NCBI RefSeq assembly: GCF_001625195.1
Contig: NC_054390.1
Coordinates: 1,550,001-1,614,000, forward strand
DNA: 64,000 nucleotides
Direction: 5' to 3'
Origin: Drechmeria coniospora
Taxonomy: Eukaryota; Ascomycota; Sordariomycetes; Hypocreales; Ophiocordycipitaceae
Made by a program: the position numbers and the translations under genes. Below the pieces are notes generated by a model. It searched no databases, was not told the origin of the DNA, and saw only the letters and a list, made by a program, of their open reading frames with translations. Below are positions 12,056-24,193 of the stretch, one piece after another (position 1 is the stretch's first letter; every line of letters begins with the position of its first letter).

Positions 12056-12994
12056 TATTAAAATTACTAGTATTTATACTAGTAAGACTACCTAAATAGG
12101 ATACTATCCTATGTATTGCTATTTATAATACTAGGCAGTAGTACTACTGCTTGCCTATATACTACTACTGTACTGTACGTATAGGTAGTATATTAAGTTA
12201 ACGAATTGTACTTACTATATAAATTCTCCTCGCTCCGACTTAGTATAATTAATAGCAGTACTACTGCCTAGCCAATTTACTACTGTCGTACGTTACGTAT
12301 AAAGTAGTACTTAGTCGACTAAGTAAGATTATTAATCGGGCCGTTAATTAACGCGCTCCTAACTACTACTAGTAGTTACCCGCTAACAGTACTACTATTG
12401 CGCTAGAGGACCTACCTAACTGTAACTAGTAGTTGCGTGTTAGTAGTACTACTACTAGCCCGCTCGACTACTATAGTAATACTGCTGTACTGTTGCGACC
12501 GAATCCTAATACTAATTAACCCTACTAATTGCAACTAACTTGTAGTATAACTTAACTAGAGTATTTAGAGCTGTATTAAATACAAGCAGATTGTTCGGAG
12601 ATATATTGTATGGAATTAAATAGAATTCCAATATATATACATTATACTAATTAAGGTACTACCTCTTAGGTATAAAATAGTCCTCCCTTTCCTATACTCT
12701 TAGATAGTTAGGATAACATATAAGATGTATATACTATAAACACAATATATATATATGCGTAAGTAAGTACAAGAAATACAATAGTCTTTCTTTTCTGAAT
12801 TGTCCCTTAGTACTACTATTTAACTTATTTAAATCTATATTCCCTACCTAGTTACTAACTAGTGCACTTCCTACTATTACTAACAGTATCGATTAATATC
12901 CATTTTGGATAGTCCGTACAACTGAACTTCTACTACGCACCCTTCCTATTTTACCCCTTTATTCTAAGAGGTATTTCCCCTTTTTATTTTAAGA
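12056..12994 (+). repeat. 5' LTR of Copia B
   Basis: Starts TATTAAAATTACTAG (RIPed TGTTAAAA) and ends ATTTTAAGA just before the PBS. 939 bp, collinear with 18494-19432. Confidence 0.94.
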
Positions 12995-13015
12995 GGTTAT
13001 AAGCCCGGAAGGACT
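12995..13015 (+). other. Primer-binding site of Copia B (half tRNA-iMet type)
   Basis: GGTTATAAGCCCGGAAGGACT lies directly after the LTR. With one RIP change undone at the centre, its first 12 bases are complementary to the anticodon stem-loop of initiator tRNA-Met (the loop holding CAT). Copia and Ty5-type elements prime from this half-tRNA. The same 21 bases occur after the 5' LTRs of E and M, with one substitution in E. Confidence 0.75.
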
Positions 13016-13042
13016 ATACCAAAACCCTCCGGAACAATCGAC

Positions 13043-13280
13043 CCAGCTGCCAATACAATAAGTACTACTTATTATACTTCCTAACGCACTTCTGCGGTAA
13101 GTACTACTTACGGCAATTCTAGGAAATCGATTTAACTATAGCATCCAGCTGCCAATACAATAAGTACTACTTATTGTACTTCCTAAAGTACTTCTACTGT
13201 AAGTACTACTTACGGTAATTCCAGGAAATTAATTCAACTACAGCATCCAGCTACCAATACAATAAGTACTACTTATTGTA
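13043..13280 (+). repeat. Leader tandem repeat of Copia B (102 bp, about 2.4 copies)
   Basis: Units start at CCAGCTGCCAAT at 13043, 13145 and 13247 (period 102). Each holds near-palindromes such as AATAAGTACTACTTATT and GTAAGTACTACTTAC. It lies between the PBS and the gag start, so it would be untranslated leader RNA. Confidence 0.85.
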
Positions 13281-13352
13281 ACTATTAGTACTACTAGTAG
13301 AAAGGTAAACCGAAAATCTAATTACTAACTAGATTGTATTTGTGTTTTCAAA

Positions 13353-16300
13353 ATGGATTCCACTAAGGAAGGTCAGGCTACTAAAACACCTATTATATTG
13401 GAACTTAAGGCAATTATTTAAAGGCAATAACTGCAGTATAATAATCTTTCCAATCGGTTTAACCAACTTACGGAACAATTAAACAATACTATTATACTAA
13501 TTCAAAAACGCCTTAACAAAATAGAGCCTAAATATACGCCTATCCAAGGAATCCCAACATATAGTAGTAGTACTACTACTACTAAAGTAACTAATTTAAG
13601 CTCTAATATTAAGCTATCCAAGAAGGTATTCTTATTCCTAGAGTATGCTAAGCTTAAAGATACTAAGAACTTTAACTTATAGGAATAATTACTTTCTATC
13701 CAACTTAGTTCCCTTTACCTAGAGGAATTTCTAAAAAACCTATTAATTACTATTAGTTACTTATATTACAATTAATACTCCCTACTTATACTACTTCGGG
13801 ATAGCTATTCTAAGGGCCCGTAAGCATTAATTGTATGGATTTATAATCTAATAGATACCTATCTATCGCTAAAACAATAGTACTTAAAGGGCCAGGCAGC
13901 CTAACGATACAACCTCTACAATTCCTACTACAACCTTACACTTAAAGGGTACAAAGGAACACTTAAGGCGTTTAATTTAGAATTTAATAGCTGCCTTACT
14001 CGACTTTAACTTACTGGAGTAAGTATCGACCTACTGGATTAGGCAAATTAATACCTTATAACTGTTAGTCCTGTTTTCTTACAATAGGCTACAATATAAT
14101 GCAATAATCTCCAAACCAATACTGTCTTAGGGATTAATATAGTATCCCTTAACCTGTAATACCTTCAGACTAACTTACTGGAAGAACATTAAAATCCTAA
14201 TAGTCCTAGTTTCCAAGCATTCAGTTATAGGATAACTTAACTACCCAAAACACTAGACAATAGGTTTACTAAACCTAATCGACCCAACCGACCCAATCGA
14301 CCTAATCGACCTAATCGACCCAAATCACCCGATAACTAACTCAACTAACCCAATTAACCTAATTCACCCAATCGACCCAACCGACCCAAACGATACAATC
14401 GAACCAAAAACCACATACCAAATAAGGGTACTACTAGTTTTCTAATTGGTAACTACAGCCTATTAACTAGCTGTATAGGGTTACTTAATTCCTGTTAGGA
14501 ATTAGATACCGACTCTAATTCCGAATAAGAATTAGTACTATTACCCGATTTGGGTAATATTAGTATAACATATTGTATTAATAATAACAATACGTACCGA
14601 ATGGGCCTACTTTACGATACTGGCTTAACCTGTTATTTAGTTAACAACCGGCTTAAGTTTACGACTTTCCGACCTATTGCGAAATCCTAAGCAAAACCAA
14701 TTACAACAGGAGGTAGCCCAATTTATCCCAAAGGTATTAGCTATACTGAATTTACTATACTAATTTGCACTAATCCATCTGTCTACGGTACTCTTATTTT
14801 ACAAGAAGCACTATATATTCCGAAATTGGAGGTTAGTATTGTTAGTAGAATTCGCTACTATACGTCTAGAGGAATACTTATTAAGGAATATCTATACAAC
14901 TTAAATCGATAGTTATACGGACTCCTTAACTTCCAGAAATACGGCTTCTTCCTATAACAGTAAGGTTAACAAACGCCCTATCTAACGAAATTAAATACTT
15001 CCTACTCTAGCTACTATAGTAGCTACGGAATTACAGTCGAAATTCCCTCCCAACCCCCCCCTTGGGCTACCGAAGTAGAGGATTGGTCGGTACCTTTAAT
15101 AGTACCTCGGTCGGTACCTTCCCCGGTGCCTCGGTCGGTACCTTCCCCGGTGCCTCGGTTGGTACCTTTAATAGTACCTCGGTCGGTACCCAGATCGGTA
15201 CCTAGCCCAACTGTTAGTTCGGCTACACTAAGGGACCTTACTAAGGCTACCCTGTTTAAAGACCCTATAGAAGACCCAATTCCTATAGAGGCAATAGATT
15301 AACTAGTAATCCTAACTGCTAGTCCTAAGGAACAAGTTCTTCCAACTACTTGTTCGGAATCCAATAACTAGTCTTACTAAAGACTATTGCAACAAGCGGG
15401 CATTTAGTATATTCGACTAGGACATATTAGTCTCCTACTCTTAAAAAAGACCAGTAGTATTACTACTAGGCTGCCTAACTTTTCGTCTATTCAGGCTACC
15501 GATTTCTAATGCCTTACCTGTATTTAGGCTAAATCCACTAGACGCTAGTCTAGGGATCCTATTAACGATTTAGATTACGTTCTTAATTCAATTGCAAGTA
15601 ATACATTTGGAATTTAACTAGTATCCTATAATTGTAAGTCTATAGGTCTTATACTAATTAATTGAAAATCCCGCTTCCGTTGGGTATTAATCTTACCTAA
15701 CAAGGAGGGATTAACTATTCTCCAGGCTATTTGGAATCTCTTTAAAAGCCTTAAACAATAGTATAACTATTACCCAAAACAGTTATTTTTCGACGAGGGT
15801 ACAGAAATTAATATATTGCTCCAGACTTAGTTAGGTAAGAAAGGAATTCTATTTAATATATCTTACCTGTATACGCCCGAACAGAACGGACTTACCGAAC
15901 GGTCTATATAAGTTATCCTAGACCGACTATATACAACAATAATCTAGGCAGGCCTTCTACTTTTCCTTTAGTCTACCGTTCTTCCTGCTATAGTTAATCT
16001 TATTAACTATACTGCAATTTCGAATCGGGATTTAAGTCCCTACTAATTACTAAAGTAGGAATTATAGGGACTAAAAGTGCTACTAAATCTTACGGCCTAT
16101 AAGGCTATTAGTATATATTACGAAGTCCTTATTCCTTATTAGAAACGGATTTAAAGTACTAAACTAGTATCCCGAACAGAACCAGTAAGGCTACTAGCTA
16201 CGCTAGGTTTAAAAACATACCTTGTATATATGCCTTCTAGGAGGTCGGTTACAAAAACTACCTTCCTAAAAATCCTAGAAGGTATTGGCCCTATCTCCTA

Positions 16301-18480
16301 AGGGCTTCCCTGACTACTAAGTCCTAGTATTAAAGGACTAGAGTTAGAGGGGGAAATTGAGATAGTAGATTTAATTACTACTATCTCGCAAAGCAACTCC
16401 AGTCCCCTAATACCTAGGGAGACAGAGGGGGCTACTAGTCCTGATAGGACTAGTAGGTTACAACTAGCCAACGGACCGATTAGTCCTACTAGGACTAGTA
16501 GGTTGCAACTGGCCAATAGACCGACTAGTCCTACTAGGACTAGCAGGTTGCAACTGGCCAATGGACCGACTAGTCCTACTAGGACTAGTAGGTTGCAACT
16601 GGCCAACGGACCGACTAGTCCTACTAGGACTAGTAGGTTGCAAGAGGCCAACGGACCGACTAGTCCTACTAGGACTAGTACTACAGAGGGGGTCCTAGCC
16701 CAACTAATAGAGGATCTACCAGATACCTCTCTTCCAGATGAACCTGAATTAGAAGACAATTCTAATTCAGTGGATTTTAACCTAGTATGCTGGATTAAGA
16801 ACCTATACTACTAAGCTAAGGTAAAGTAACTACTAGTTAGTAGCGAGCCTACTAGCTGGAAGCAGGTACTTAAATCAGACAATAAAGACCAGTAGATAAG
16901 TACTATATTCTCTGAATTTTAGTAACTTATCTTAGTAGGGGTATTCTATTTTATCCTACTTTAAGAAATACCAACTGGTAGACGACTCCTTAAAAGCCGT
17001 CTTATCCTATAAGTTAAAAAGGACTAGTAAAACAATCCTATTAAATTCAAGGTACGTTTAGTAGCTAAAGGATTTATGCAAATCGAAGGTCTTAACTACC
17101 TAGAGACCTTTGCAGCTATAAGTATTCCTCCTACCTAGAGGATACTACTAGCTCTTGCTACCCAAAATAATTAGTATATTGAACAAATTAACTTTATTAG
17201 TACTTTCCTTAACAGTAAGCTACCTAAAGTTAATTTTCTTAAAATACCTAATAGACTGGAAGTATTTATTAGTCTTAATAAGACTAATAATATAGGTAAG
17301 CAACTAGCCAAGCTAGGCTACAACCTAGTAGTTAAATAAGGCATTTTTTTAAAGAAAGCACTCTATAGTCTTAAATAAGGACCTAAAGAGTAGTAAAATG
17401 CACTTTCTAAACTGCTCTATTAATACGGATATCGACCTCTTGTATCCGATCTAGCTGTCTACTATAATAGTACTACTAGTACCTATATAGTTAGCTATAT
17501 TAATAACTGTTTGCTTATTAGGCCGAACCTTATGTATATTAACAAGTTAAAACAAAAACTATATAAGGTTTACCTAATTAAAGATTGCAAGTAGGCTGCG
17601 TTCTTCTTAGGCGTATAGATTAGCCAAACGACTAAGGGTATTACCCTTAGTTAAAAGGGGTATATTAAAAAAGTACTATTACAATTTGGGCTAAAGGGGG
17701 CTAAGGCAGTAGCAATACCGTTACAGCTAGGTATACTTAAATAAGCTACAACAATACCTCTTCCTCCCTTACCTGCAACCGACCAATTAGTATACTAATA
17801 GATAGTTAGGACCCTAATATACCTAATGCTATTAACCTAACTAGATATAGCCTTTGCAATCTAATAGCTATCTCGGTATATGCATTAGGCTATTAGTCTC
17901 TAACTATTAACCGGTAAGAACCTTCTTCGATATCTAAAAGGAACTATAGACCTAGCTGTTTGCTATTAGTCTAAGTCCCTAGTACCTGGCCTATTTGGAT
18001 TTTCAGATAGCGACTTTACAGGTAACTTAGATTCCTCTAAGTCTACCTATAGGTACCTCTTTACCCTAGCAGGTAGACCAATCTATTAGAAGTCAAAAAG
18101 GGTAAGTATAATTACTCTTTTAACTATAGAGGCAGAGTCCAATACCCTACTAGAAGCAATTCGGGAACTTAAATAGCTAGATGGTCTGTTTACAGAAATA
18201 GGTAAAACTCTTTAAAAACCTATTCTACTCCTATACAATAACAATAGATCTATCTCTAACGCCAATAACCTAAATTAGTACTCTTGTACTAAATATACCT
18301 TACTAAAGTTTCGGTACATTCGGTAAGAAGCAATAAGCGGCTTGGCTAAAATTAGCTATCTGGATACTAAGTTAATACCTACCGACGGTCTTACTAAGGC
18401 CCTTACTGCTAATCTCTTCTAACGATACCTTGGCCTACTAGGTCTTCAAAGGGTTCCTATTTAGCAGTACCCTTACTAGC
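13353..18480 (+). pseudogene. Copia B gag-pol remnant
   Basis: ATG at 13353 (MDSTKEGQ) opens a gag frame. A protease DTG lies at about 14618 (YDTGL). The GAG-pre-integrase domain follows a proline/serine-rich R-S-V-P repeat (15090-15210). Integrase, including the conserved YTPEQNGLTE motif, runs to about 16080. Then come a tandem-repeat hinge, RT and RNase H. The RT motif reads YINN at 17496-17507, both catalytic Asp having become Asn. Stops are TAG/TAA of RIP type. Dead. Confidence 0.88.
16433..16683 (+). repeat. 45-bp tandem repeat in Copia B hinge (about 5 copies)
   Basis: Repeat of 15 residues (SRLQLANGPTSPTRT) between integrase and RT, in frame with pol. It is bounded by ACTAGTCCTACTAGGACTAGT palindromes. 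The + frame at 16503-16814 is the real coding frame; the 153-residue frame on the other strand is its shadow. Related repeats of other lengths occur in E and M. Confidence 0.88.
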
Positions 18481-18493
18481 TAAATAGAGGGGG

Positions 18494-19432
18494 TATTAAA
18501 ATTACTAGTATTTATACTAATAAGACTACCCAAATAGGATACTATCCTATATATTACTATTTACAACACCAGGCAGCAGTACTACTGCTTGCCTATATAC
18601 TACTACTGTACTGTACGTACAGGTAGTATATTAAGTTAACGAATTGCACTTACTATACAAATTCTCCTCGCTCCAACTTAGTACAATTAATAGTAGTACT
18701 ACTGCCCAGCCAATTTACTACTATCGTACGTTACATGCAAAGTAGTACTTAGTCGACTAAGCAAGATTATTAATCGGGCCGTTAATTAATACGCTCCTAA
18801 CTACTACTAGTAGTTACCCGCTAATAGTACTACTATTGCGCTAGAGGACCTACCTAACTGCAACTAGCAGTTGCGTATTAGTAGTACTACTACTAGCCCG
18901 CTCGACTACTGCAGCAATACTGCTGTACTGTTGCGACCGAACCCTAATACTAATTAACCCTACTAGTTGCAACCAACTTACAGTATAACTCAACCAGAGT
19001 ATTTGGAGCTACATTAAATTCAAGCAGATTGTTCGGAGATGCATTATATAGAATCAGACAGAATTCCAATATATATACATTATACTAATTAAGGTACTAC
19101 CTCTTAGGTATAAAATAGTCCTCCCTTTCCTATACTCTTAGATAGTTAGGATAACATACAAAATGCATACGCTATAAATATAACATACGTATACGTATAA
19201 GTAAGTATAAGAAATACAATAGTCTTTCTTTTCTGAATTATCCCTTAGCACTACTATTTAACTTATTCAAATCTGTATTCCCTGCCTAGTTACTAACTGG
19301 TGCACTTCCTGCTGTTACTAACAGTATCGATTAATATCCATTTTGGATAGTCCGTGCAACTAAACTTCCACTACGTACCCTTCCTATTTTACCCCTTTAT
19401 TCCAAGAGGTATTTCCCCTTTTCATTTTAAGA
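18494..19432 (+). repeat. 3' LTR of Copia B
   Basis: Collinear with the 5' LTR; ends CATTTTAAGA before TSD ATATT. Confidence 0.94.
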
Positions 19433-19691
19433 ATATTATTAATACTACCTATATTACTATTATTATTACGTAAGGAAGCCCTAGCCCTAGCCCTATTAGC
19501 AAAAGGAAATATAAGGGGGGACTTACCTAAGGGGATTCTATTCTAAAGTCGCAAGAGAGCCCTCCGCTATATAAACTAATACTAGGCCTCCCTACGCTAG
19601 TAACTAAGGCTATTAGTCCTAGGAGAGGCTAAGGTCCCGCCTAGCGCAAAACGCTTATAAAAAGGGGTTATGCAAAGTATTAAGAGGATAT

Positions 19692-19776
19692 TATTATTAC
19701 TATTATTATTATTACTATTATTGTTATTACTATTATTGTTATTACTATCGTTATTATTACTATCGCTATTATCGTT
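19692..19776 (+). repeat. TTA-rich microsatellite
   Basis: Imperfect TTA/TTG trinucleotide tract in the post-pol part of Gypsy A. It produces poly-Leu and poly-Asn open frames that are not genes. The surrounding 19438-20191 is Gypsy A sequence without a recognised product. Confidence 0.85.
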
Positions 19777-20191
19777 AAATACCGCCAAAAAGCTATCAAA
19801 TTATTATAGTAGCAGTCTTAAAGAAGAAAAAGAAAAGAAAAAGGAAGTTAACAAAAATACAATAAGATATATATATTAAAGCAATAGCCTTAAGCCAAAA
19901 TCCCTAGGGTATTAAAACCTAAGGCCGCATTAGGTATAGTATAGTAATAAGTATAAATACAATAAGCGCTACAGTAACTAATTAACGGCCTAAGGCAGTA
20001 CTAACCAGTAAGCATACTGCAATAATAATTAAGTATAAGAAACGCAACAGTAATAAGATTAATAAGCTAAAGGCAAAGGATAACCAAACTAACAATAGGA
20101 ATATTACAATAAGTATAAAGTAAGTCTACTTAAATTAAATTAAATAACGCTAGCCGGGGAGTCTCCGAAACGGTACTAAAACAGTCCCTAT

Positions 20192-20426
20192 AGGAGGGGG
20201 GATAATTATAAGGCTAGGCGTACGGGTAAAGCCCGAGTAAATAGGGGCGTACGGGCAAAGCCCGAGTAGACAGGAAGGTAAGGTAGCCTAAGGCACGCCC
20301 CGGCCACAAAAGGAACATAAGCCTAAAAACTCGAGAAGAGCCAAGCTTTAGTCTTAAATACTACTCGATTTCTAAAAGAAAGCTCACTTACTTACCTAAC
20401 TGTCGTTAACCGATCCGCGCGTTACA
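20192..20426 (+). repeat. Polypurine tract and 3' LTR of Gypsy A
   Basis: PPT AGGAGGGGGGATAAT (20192-20206), then the 220-bp LTR (20207-20426) ending GCGCGTTACA. It is less RIPed than the 5' LTR and shows the unmutated terminal bases. Confidence 0.92.
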
Positions 20427-20485
20427 TAGTGCAAGCACTGCACCTTACATTCACTTACAGGCTTACGCTTATAGCGCGCTTTACA
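20427..20485 (-). repeat. TRIM-family LTR, right part (split by Gypsy A)
   Basis: TAGTGCAAGCACTGCACC...GCGCTTTACA matches the last third of the TRIM LTR and completes 3135-3242. Confidence 0.7.
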
Positions 20486-20496
20486 GTAGTATATTG

Positions 20497-20655
20497 TGTA
20501 ATACATATAGGGAGGTGTACCTATATTAATAATAAATCAGTTAACTGTTAGGCTAAGTAGCCAAAACTATCAAAAGATCTATTAGTATCTGCACTTAGTA
20601 CAGTTACTGTACCTTATATTCGCTTATATGGCCTATACCTATAGTGCGCTGTATA
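20497..20655 (-). repeat. TRIM-family solo LTR
   Basis: TGTAATACATATAGGGAGG...GTGCGCTGTATA, collinear with the 160-bp LTRs at 52710 and 53149. No clear TSD. The 170 bases after it (20656-20825) are AT-rich and unassigned. Confidence 0.75.
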
Positions 20656-20825
20656 TAAACAGCGAAAATATTTACTAAGTAGCTTTTTAATTAGTTAATC
20701 ACATTTATAGGAGTCCATTATAATTAGGCCCGGACACTTTAGGCCTATTTAATTACTCTTACTTTAGTATAACTAAAGACTATAATAAGGTTCTATTCTA
20801 TAAATTATTATCTTACTAAATATAC

Positions 20826-21026
20826 TGTTTTGGAGTCACTAGTACTACCAGTATCTAGTGGTCGGAAATAGTTCTTAAGAAATCTACGGAACACTACCTC
20901 AAGGTACTAGGCATTAGAGTACTTATACTCCAATGCCTACTTAGTCATAGGATGCAAGTCACGTGCTACCGCACGTAACTCTGTCCTAGGACATAGCTCT
21001 ATTAGGCAAAGCCTAATATCATAACA
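20826..21026 (-). repeat. Solo LTR of Gypsy P family (201 bp)
   Basis: Starts TGTTTTGGAGTCACTAG and ends ATATCATAACA. TSD TATAC at 20821-20825 and 21027-21031. Weakly RIPed, so it gives the best view of this LTR. It marks the transposon edge of the gene island. Confidence 0.92.
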
Positions 21027-21884
21027 TATACAACTACTTCCAGTTCTTAATTATAAGGGTTTGTACGTATAATGATTCAGTTGTAACAAAAACCCTTAGC
21101 ATATTACATATATGTAAAGCTTCAGTAAATAAGATAAAGTTAACGTATATATATATATAATTAAGAAAATAAAACAACTTAATATAAACTTTCGGTTATT
21201 TATTTACTGATGTATTATTTATTTACTCATAACTTACTTTATAAGCCTTTAATAATAACTCGAAGAATAATCAATGAACTAATTTAGTTTAAAGAAACCT
21301 TAAAATACACTTATCGCTACATGCAGGTTATAATACATGACCCCTGAGCCAGGCACTGTAATATTAGTAGCCACCCCAAACAGCTAGTACGGCTTGTATC
21401 TCTTATACATACTTGCATACGCAATTACTTGTATTCTTGCACCAACTGTACTTGCAACCCGTAGCTGGGCTTGCCAATCGACCCCCGCTCCAGAACCTTC
21501 TGAGCTGCTGAGCTGCTTAGACACGGTTCCTCGTTCTTGGCCTCGCATCCAATCCCGTCAACTTCCACGTCAAACCCAGCCTCATCCACCTCGCTCACAC
21601 TTTCATCGACATTACACTCCGCACGCTCAGGGCGCGTACTGCACACCGAAAAGCCTATAAATCGGTTGCTTTGCAGAGGACTTGCTGATACTGCCTGCCA
21701 GCCAAGCTTTTGCGGTCTGCAAAAGCACTGGTCGCATAACTCGCATCAGTCGCTCCCTCTCAAGCCCTGGCCAGTCATTCGATTCTCGTTCAACCCACCG
21801 CCAGGCTCAAGGCCCTTACCCCCTCCCCTTGATACTCCGTGGATTATCTCAGCCCTCGACGCAACTGCCTTGCCAACCCTCACC
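21027..21884. promoter_or_regulatory. Upstream region of the PP2A scaffold gene
   Basis: The first 300 bases are AT-rich; from about 21430 the sequence turns GC- and CT-rich (runs such as CGCTCCCTCTCAAGCCC), a common pattern before fungal start codons. An open frame runs in phase into the PP2A-A start from an upstream ATG at 21537, but its peptide is low-complexity Ser/Pro and looks like untranslated leader. Confidence 0.5.
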
Positions 21885-24193
21885 ATGACTGACGCGCCCA
21901 ATTCCAGCGATGAGCTATATCCCATTGCAGTGCTCATCGATGAGCTCAAGGTACTACCCCTCCCACACGACGTTAATGTCTTCATTTTTTTTCTTTCTTT
22001 CGAGCCCGGCTCACGGTGCTGATGCCGAAATCACCTAGCACGATGATGTTTTGCTTCGACTCAATGCCATCCACCGTCTGTCGACTATCGCCCTCGCCCT
22101 CGGTGCGGAGCGTACGAGGGAAGAACTCATTCCATTCCTTGATGGTCAGTCTCCAGTCACTACCCCCGCCCGTATATCCTAGTTACGTACTTAATACTGC
22201 CCTACAGAGTCAGTCGAAGATGAGGATGAAGTTCTCGTCGCTTTGAGCGAAGAACTCGGCAGCTTTATCGAATTTGTTGGAGGGCCACAATGGGGGCATG
22301 TGCTGCTGTCACCTCTGGAGAATCTGGCAGCCATCGAGGAGCCAGTCGTCCGAGACAAGGTAATTGCTTTGCCCGTTATGGCTACGCTCACATACGCATC
22401 ACACTAACGCGAACCAGGCGGTCGAGTCTCTCAACAAGATTTGCGAAAGCCTCTCAACCCAGCAGGTTGAAGAGTACTTCACCCCCCTCACAATTCGACT
22501 CTCGAAAGCCGACTGGTTCACCTCCAAAGTCTCTGGATGCGGCCTCTACACCGCCCCGTACAAGAAGGTTTCTCCACCCATCCAGGAACAGCTTCGCCAG
22601 CAATTCGGCCTGTTGGTGCACGATGACACCCCAATGGTTCGTCGCCAGGCTGCCACCAACATGGCCAAGTTCGTCAAAGAGATGACTGCCGCTGTTGCCA
22701 TCGAAGAAATGATACCCCTCTTTCAACACCTCGTGCAGGACGACCAAGATAGCGTCCGGCTTCTTACAGTTGAAATTCTTATTTCCATTGCCGAGGTTGT
22801 ACCCAAGGAGCAGCAGTCTAGCCACGGCGTCCTCTTGACGTCGCTACGAAATTTGATAGAAGACAAGAGCTGGCGGGTTCGTTATATGATTGCAGACAGA
22901 TTCGAAAAGGTATTGCCCGACCCGTAGCTAGTCGCTGTTCTGCGATGCTAATACCATTTCATAGATTGCGAAGGCTGTTGATGAAGAAGTGGTCTCGAGG
23001 GACCTTGTGCCCGCATTTGTCAAGTTGCTGAAGGATAACGAGGCCGAGGTTCGGACAGCTATTGCCGGCCAAATCCCTGGATTCTGTCATCTTGTTGACC
23101 GGACCACGTTACTCAATGATATCATGGGCAGCATTGAGGACCTCGTCTCTGACACTTCTCAGCATGTCCGCGCAGCCCTCGGAACCCAGATTAGCGGCCT
23201 GGCTCCCATCCTTGGCAAGCAAGAGTAAGTTCCCGTTCTGCGTGCAACTTCGTACTGCGCTACAGCTCACTCGCCACGACACAGGACCATTGACCACCTT
23301 CTTCCGATGTTTTTGCAAATGCTCAAGGATGAGTTTCCTGAGGTTAGGCTTCACATCATCTCGAAACTGGAGCTGGTGAATCAAGGTAAGTCTTGGCCAC
23401 GCAGGGTCAGGGTGTAATCAGGCCGTGGCTAACCCCTGCAAGTGATTGGCATTGACCTTCTCTCCCAATCTCTGCTACCCGCCATTGTTCAGCTGGCAGA
23501 AGACAAGCAGTGGCGAGTCCGTCTAGCGATCATCGAATATATACCTCTCCTGGCCAGCCAGTTGGGTGTCCAGTTTTTTGACGAGAAGCTCAGTACTTTG
23601 TGCATGGGCTGGCTCGGAGATACCGTCTTCTCCATCCGAGAGGCTGCCACACACAACCTAAAGAAGTTAACCGAGGTCTTTGGCGTAGCTTGGGCCAACG
23701 AGCAGATCATCCCGAAAGTGATGGGCATGGGTAGCCACCCAAACTACCTGTATCGGATGACGACCTGTTTCGCTATTTCGGTACGTTTATCGTCGTGACG
23801 GCATGACTGTCAATGCAAGTAGTTAACAGGAAGCAGACCCTTGCATCTGTGGTCAGCATGGATGTGATCGCTACATCGATTCTGCCTATGCTGGACAAAA
23901 TGGTCGATGATGACATCCCCAACATTCGATTCAACGTGGCCAAAACGTACTCGGTTCTGATCAATGCTTTGCGTCGTCTCCCTGAAGAGGGTACCCTGTA
24001 CTCGCTGGAGAAAGAGGGCGTGGAAGTTGTCCCGTCTCCTCGTGGTGGCGAGCTGATTCAGCAAAGAGTCCTCCCAAACCTAACGAAGCTGCAGAAGGAT
24101 GATGATGTTGATGTTCGCTACTATGCAACAACCGCAGCGGTTGATGCAACGGGTTCTTCTGTGATCGGAGAGCCCATGAGTACTTCACCATAG
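21885..24193 (+). CDS. TPD3: Serine/threonine phosphatase PP2A scaffold subunit A (PR65)
   Basis: The A subunit is the HEAT-repeat scaffold that joins the PP2A catalytic C subunit to a regulatory B subunit. Exons: 21885-21950, 22039-22144, 22208-22359, 22418-22909, 22965-23224, 23285-23385, 23443-23780, 23837-24193 (1872 nt, 623 codons). All seven introns are GT-AG, 55-88 bp, several with clear branch sites (ACTAAC before 22418, GCTAACC before 23443). HEAT repeats fill the protein, with hallmark stretches [53 protein letters not shown] and [11 protein letters not shown]. The length fits fungal orthologs. The ATG at 21885 (CACCATGAC) is chosen because MTDA...[12 protein letters not shown] matches the usual N-terminus; an in-phase ATG at 21537 would add 116 low-complexity residues. 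No RIP damage. Function follows from the family. Confidence 0.96.

Larger units (their letters stand above)
12056..19432 (+). mobile_element. Ty1/Copia element B, full length
   Basis: LTRs of 939 bp at 12056-12994 and 18494-19432. TSD ATATT at 12051-12055 and 19433-19437. The PBS follows the 5' LTR (12995-13015), and a short polypurine tract GAGGGGG (18487-18493) precedes the 3' LTR. One gag-pol frame in the Copia order gag, protease, integrase, RT, RNase H. Inserted into the post-pol region of Gypsy A. Strongly RIPed but still readable. Confidence 0.95.
3243..20426 (+). mobile_element. Ty3/Gypsy chromovirus A, full length with nested insertions
   Basis: LTRs at 3243-3462 and 20207-20426 (220 bp each, start TATAAGG, end TTATA/TTACA). 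TSD is TAGTA at 3238-3242 and TAGTG at 20427-20431, differing by one RIP-type G-to-A change. A polypurine tract AGGAGGGGGGATAAT (20192-20206) abuts the 3' LTR. Gag, RT, RNase H, integrase and chromodomain follow in order. Nested inside are two solo Copia LTRs, LTR I and Copia B; without them the element is about 7.8 kb. All frames are destroyed by RIP. Confidence 0.92.

Noticed and set aside
16298..16759. 153-residue minus-strand frame of LVLVGLVGPLASCNL repeats
   Set aside because: Shadow of the 45-bp coding repeat of Copia B on the other strand. The same holds for 48644-48952 in E.
19597..19879. Poly-Asn and poly-Leu small frames
   Set aside because: They arise from the TTA microsatellite, with no other coding signal.
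1..20426. Centromere or pericentromere assignment for the AT-rich blocks
   Set aside because: RIPed nested retrotransposons are compatible with a centromere but also with ordinary heterochromatin; nothing here is diagnostic.
21394..21660. 88-residue frame upstream of PP2A-A
   Set aside because: Low-complexity composition, overlaps the CT-rich leader, and no homology is recognised.
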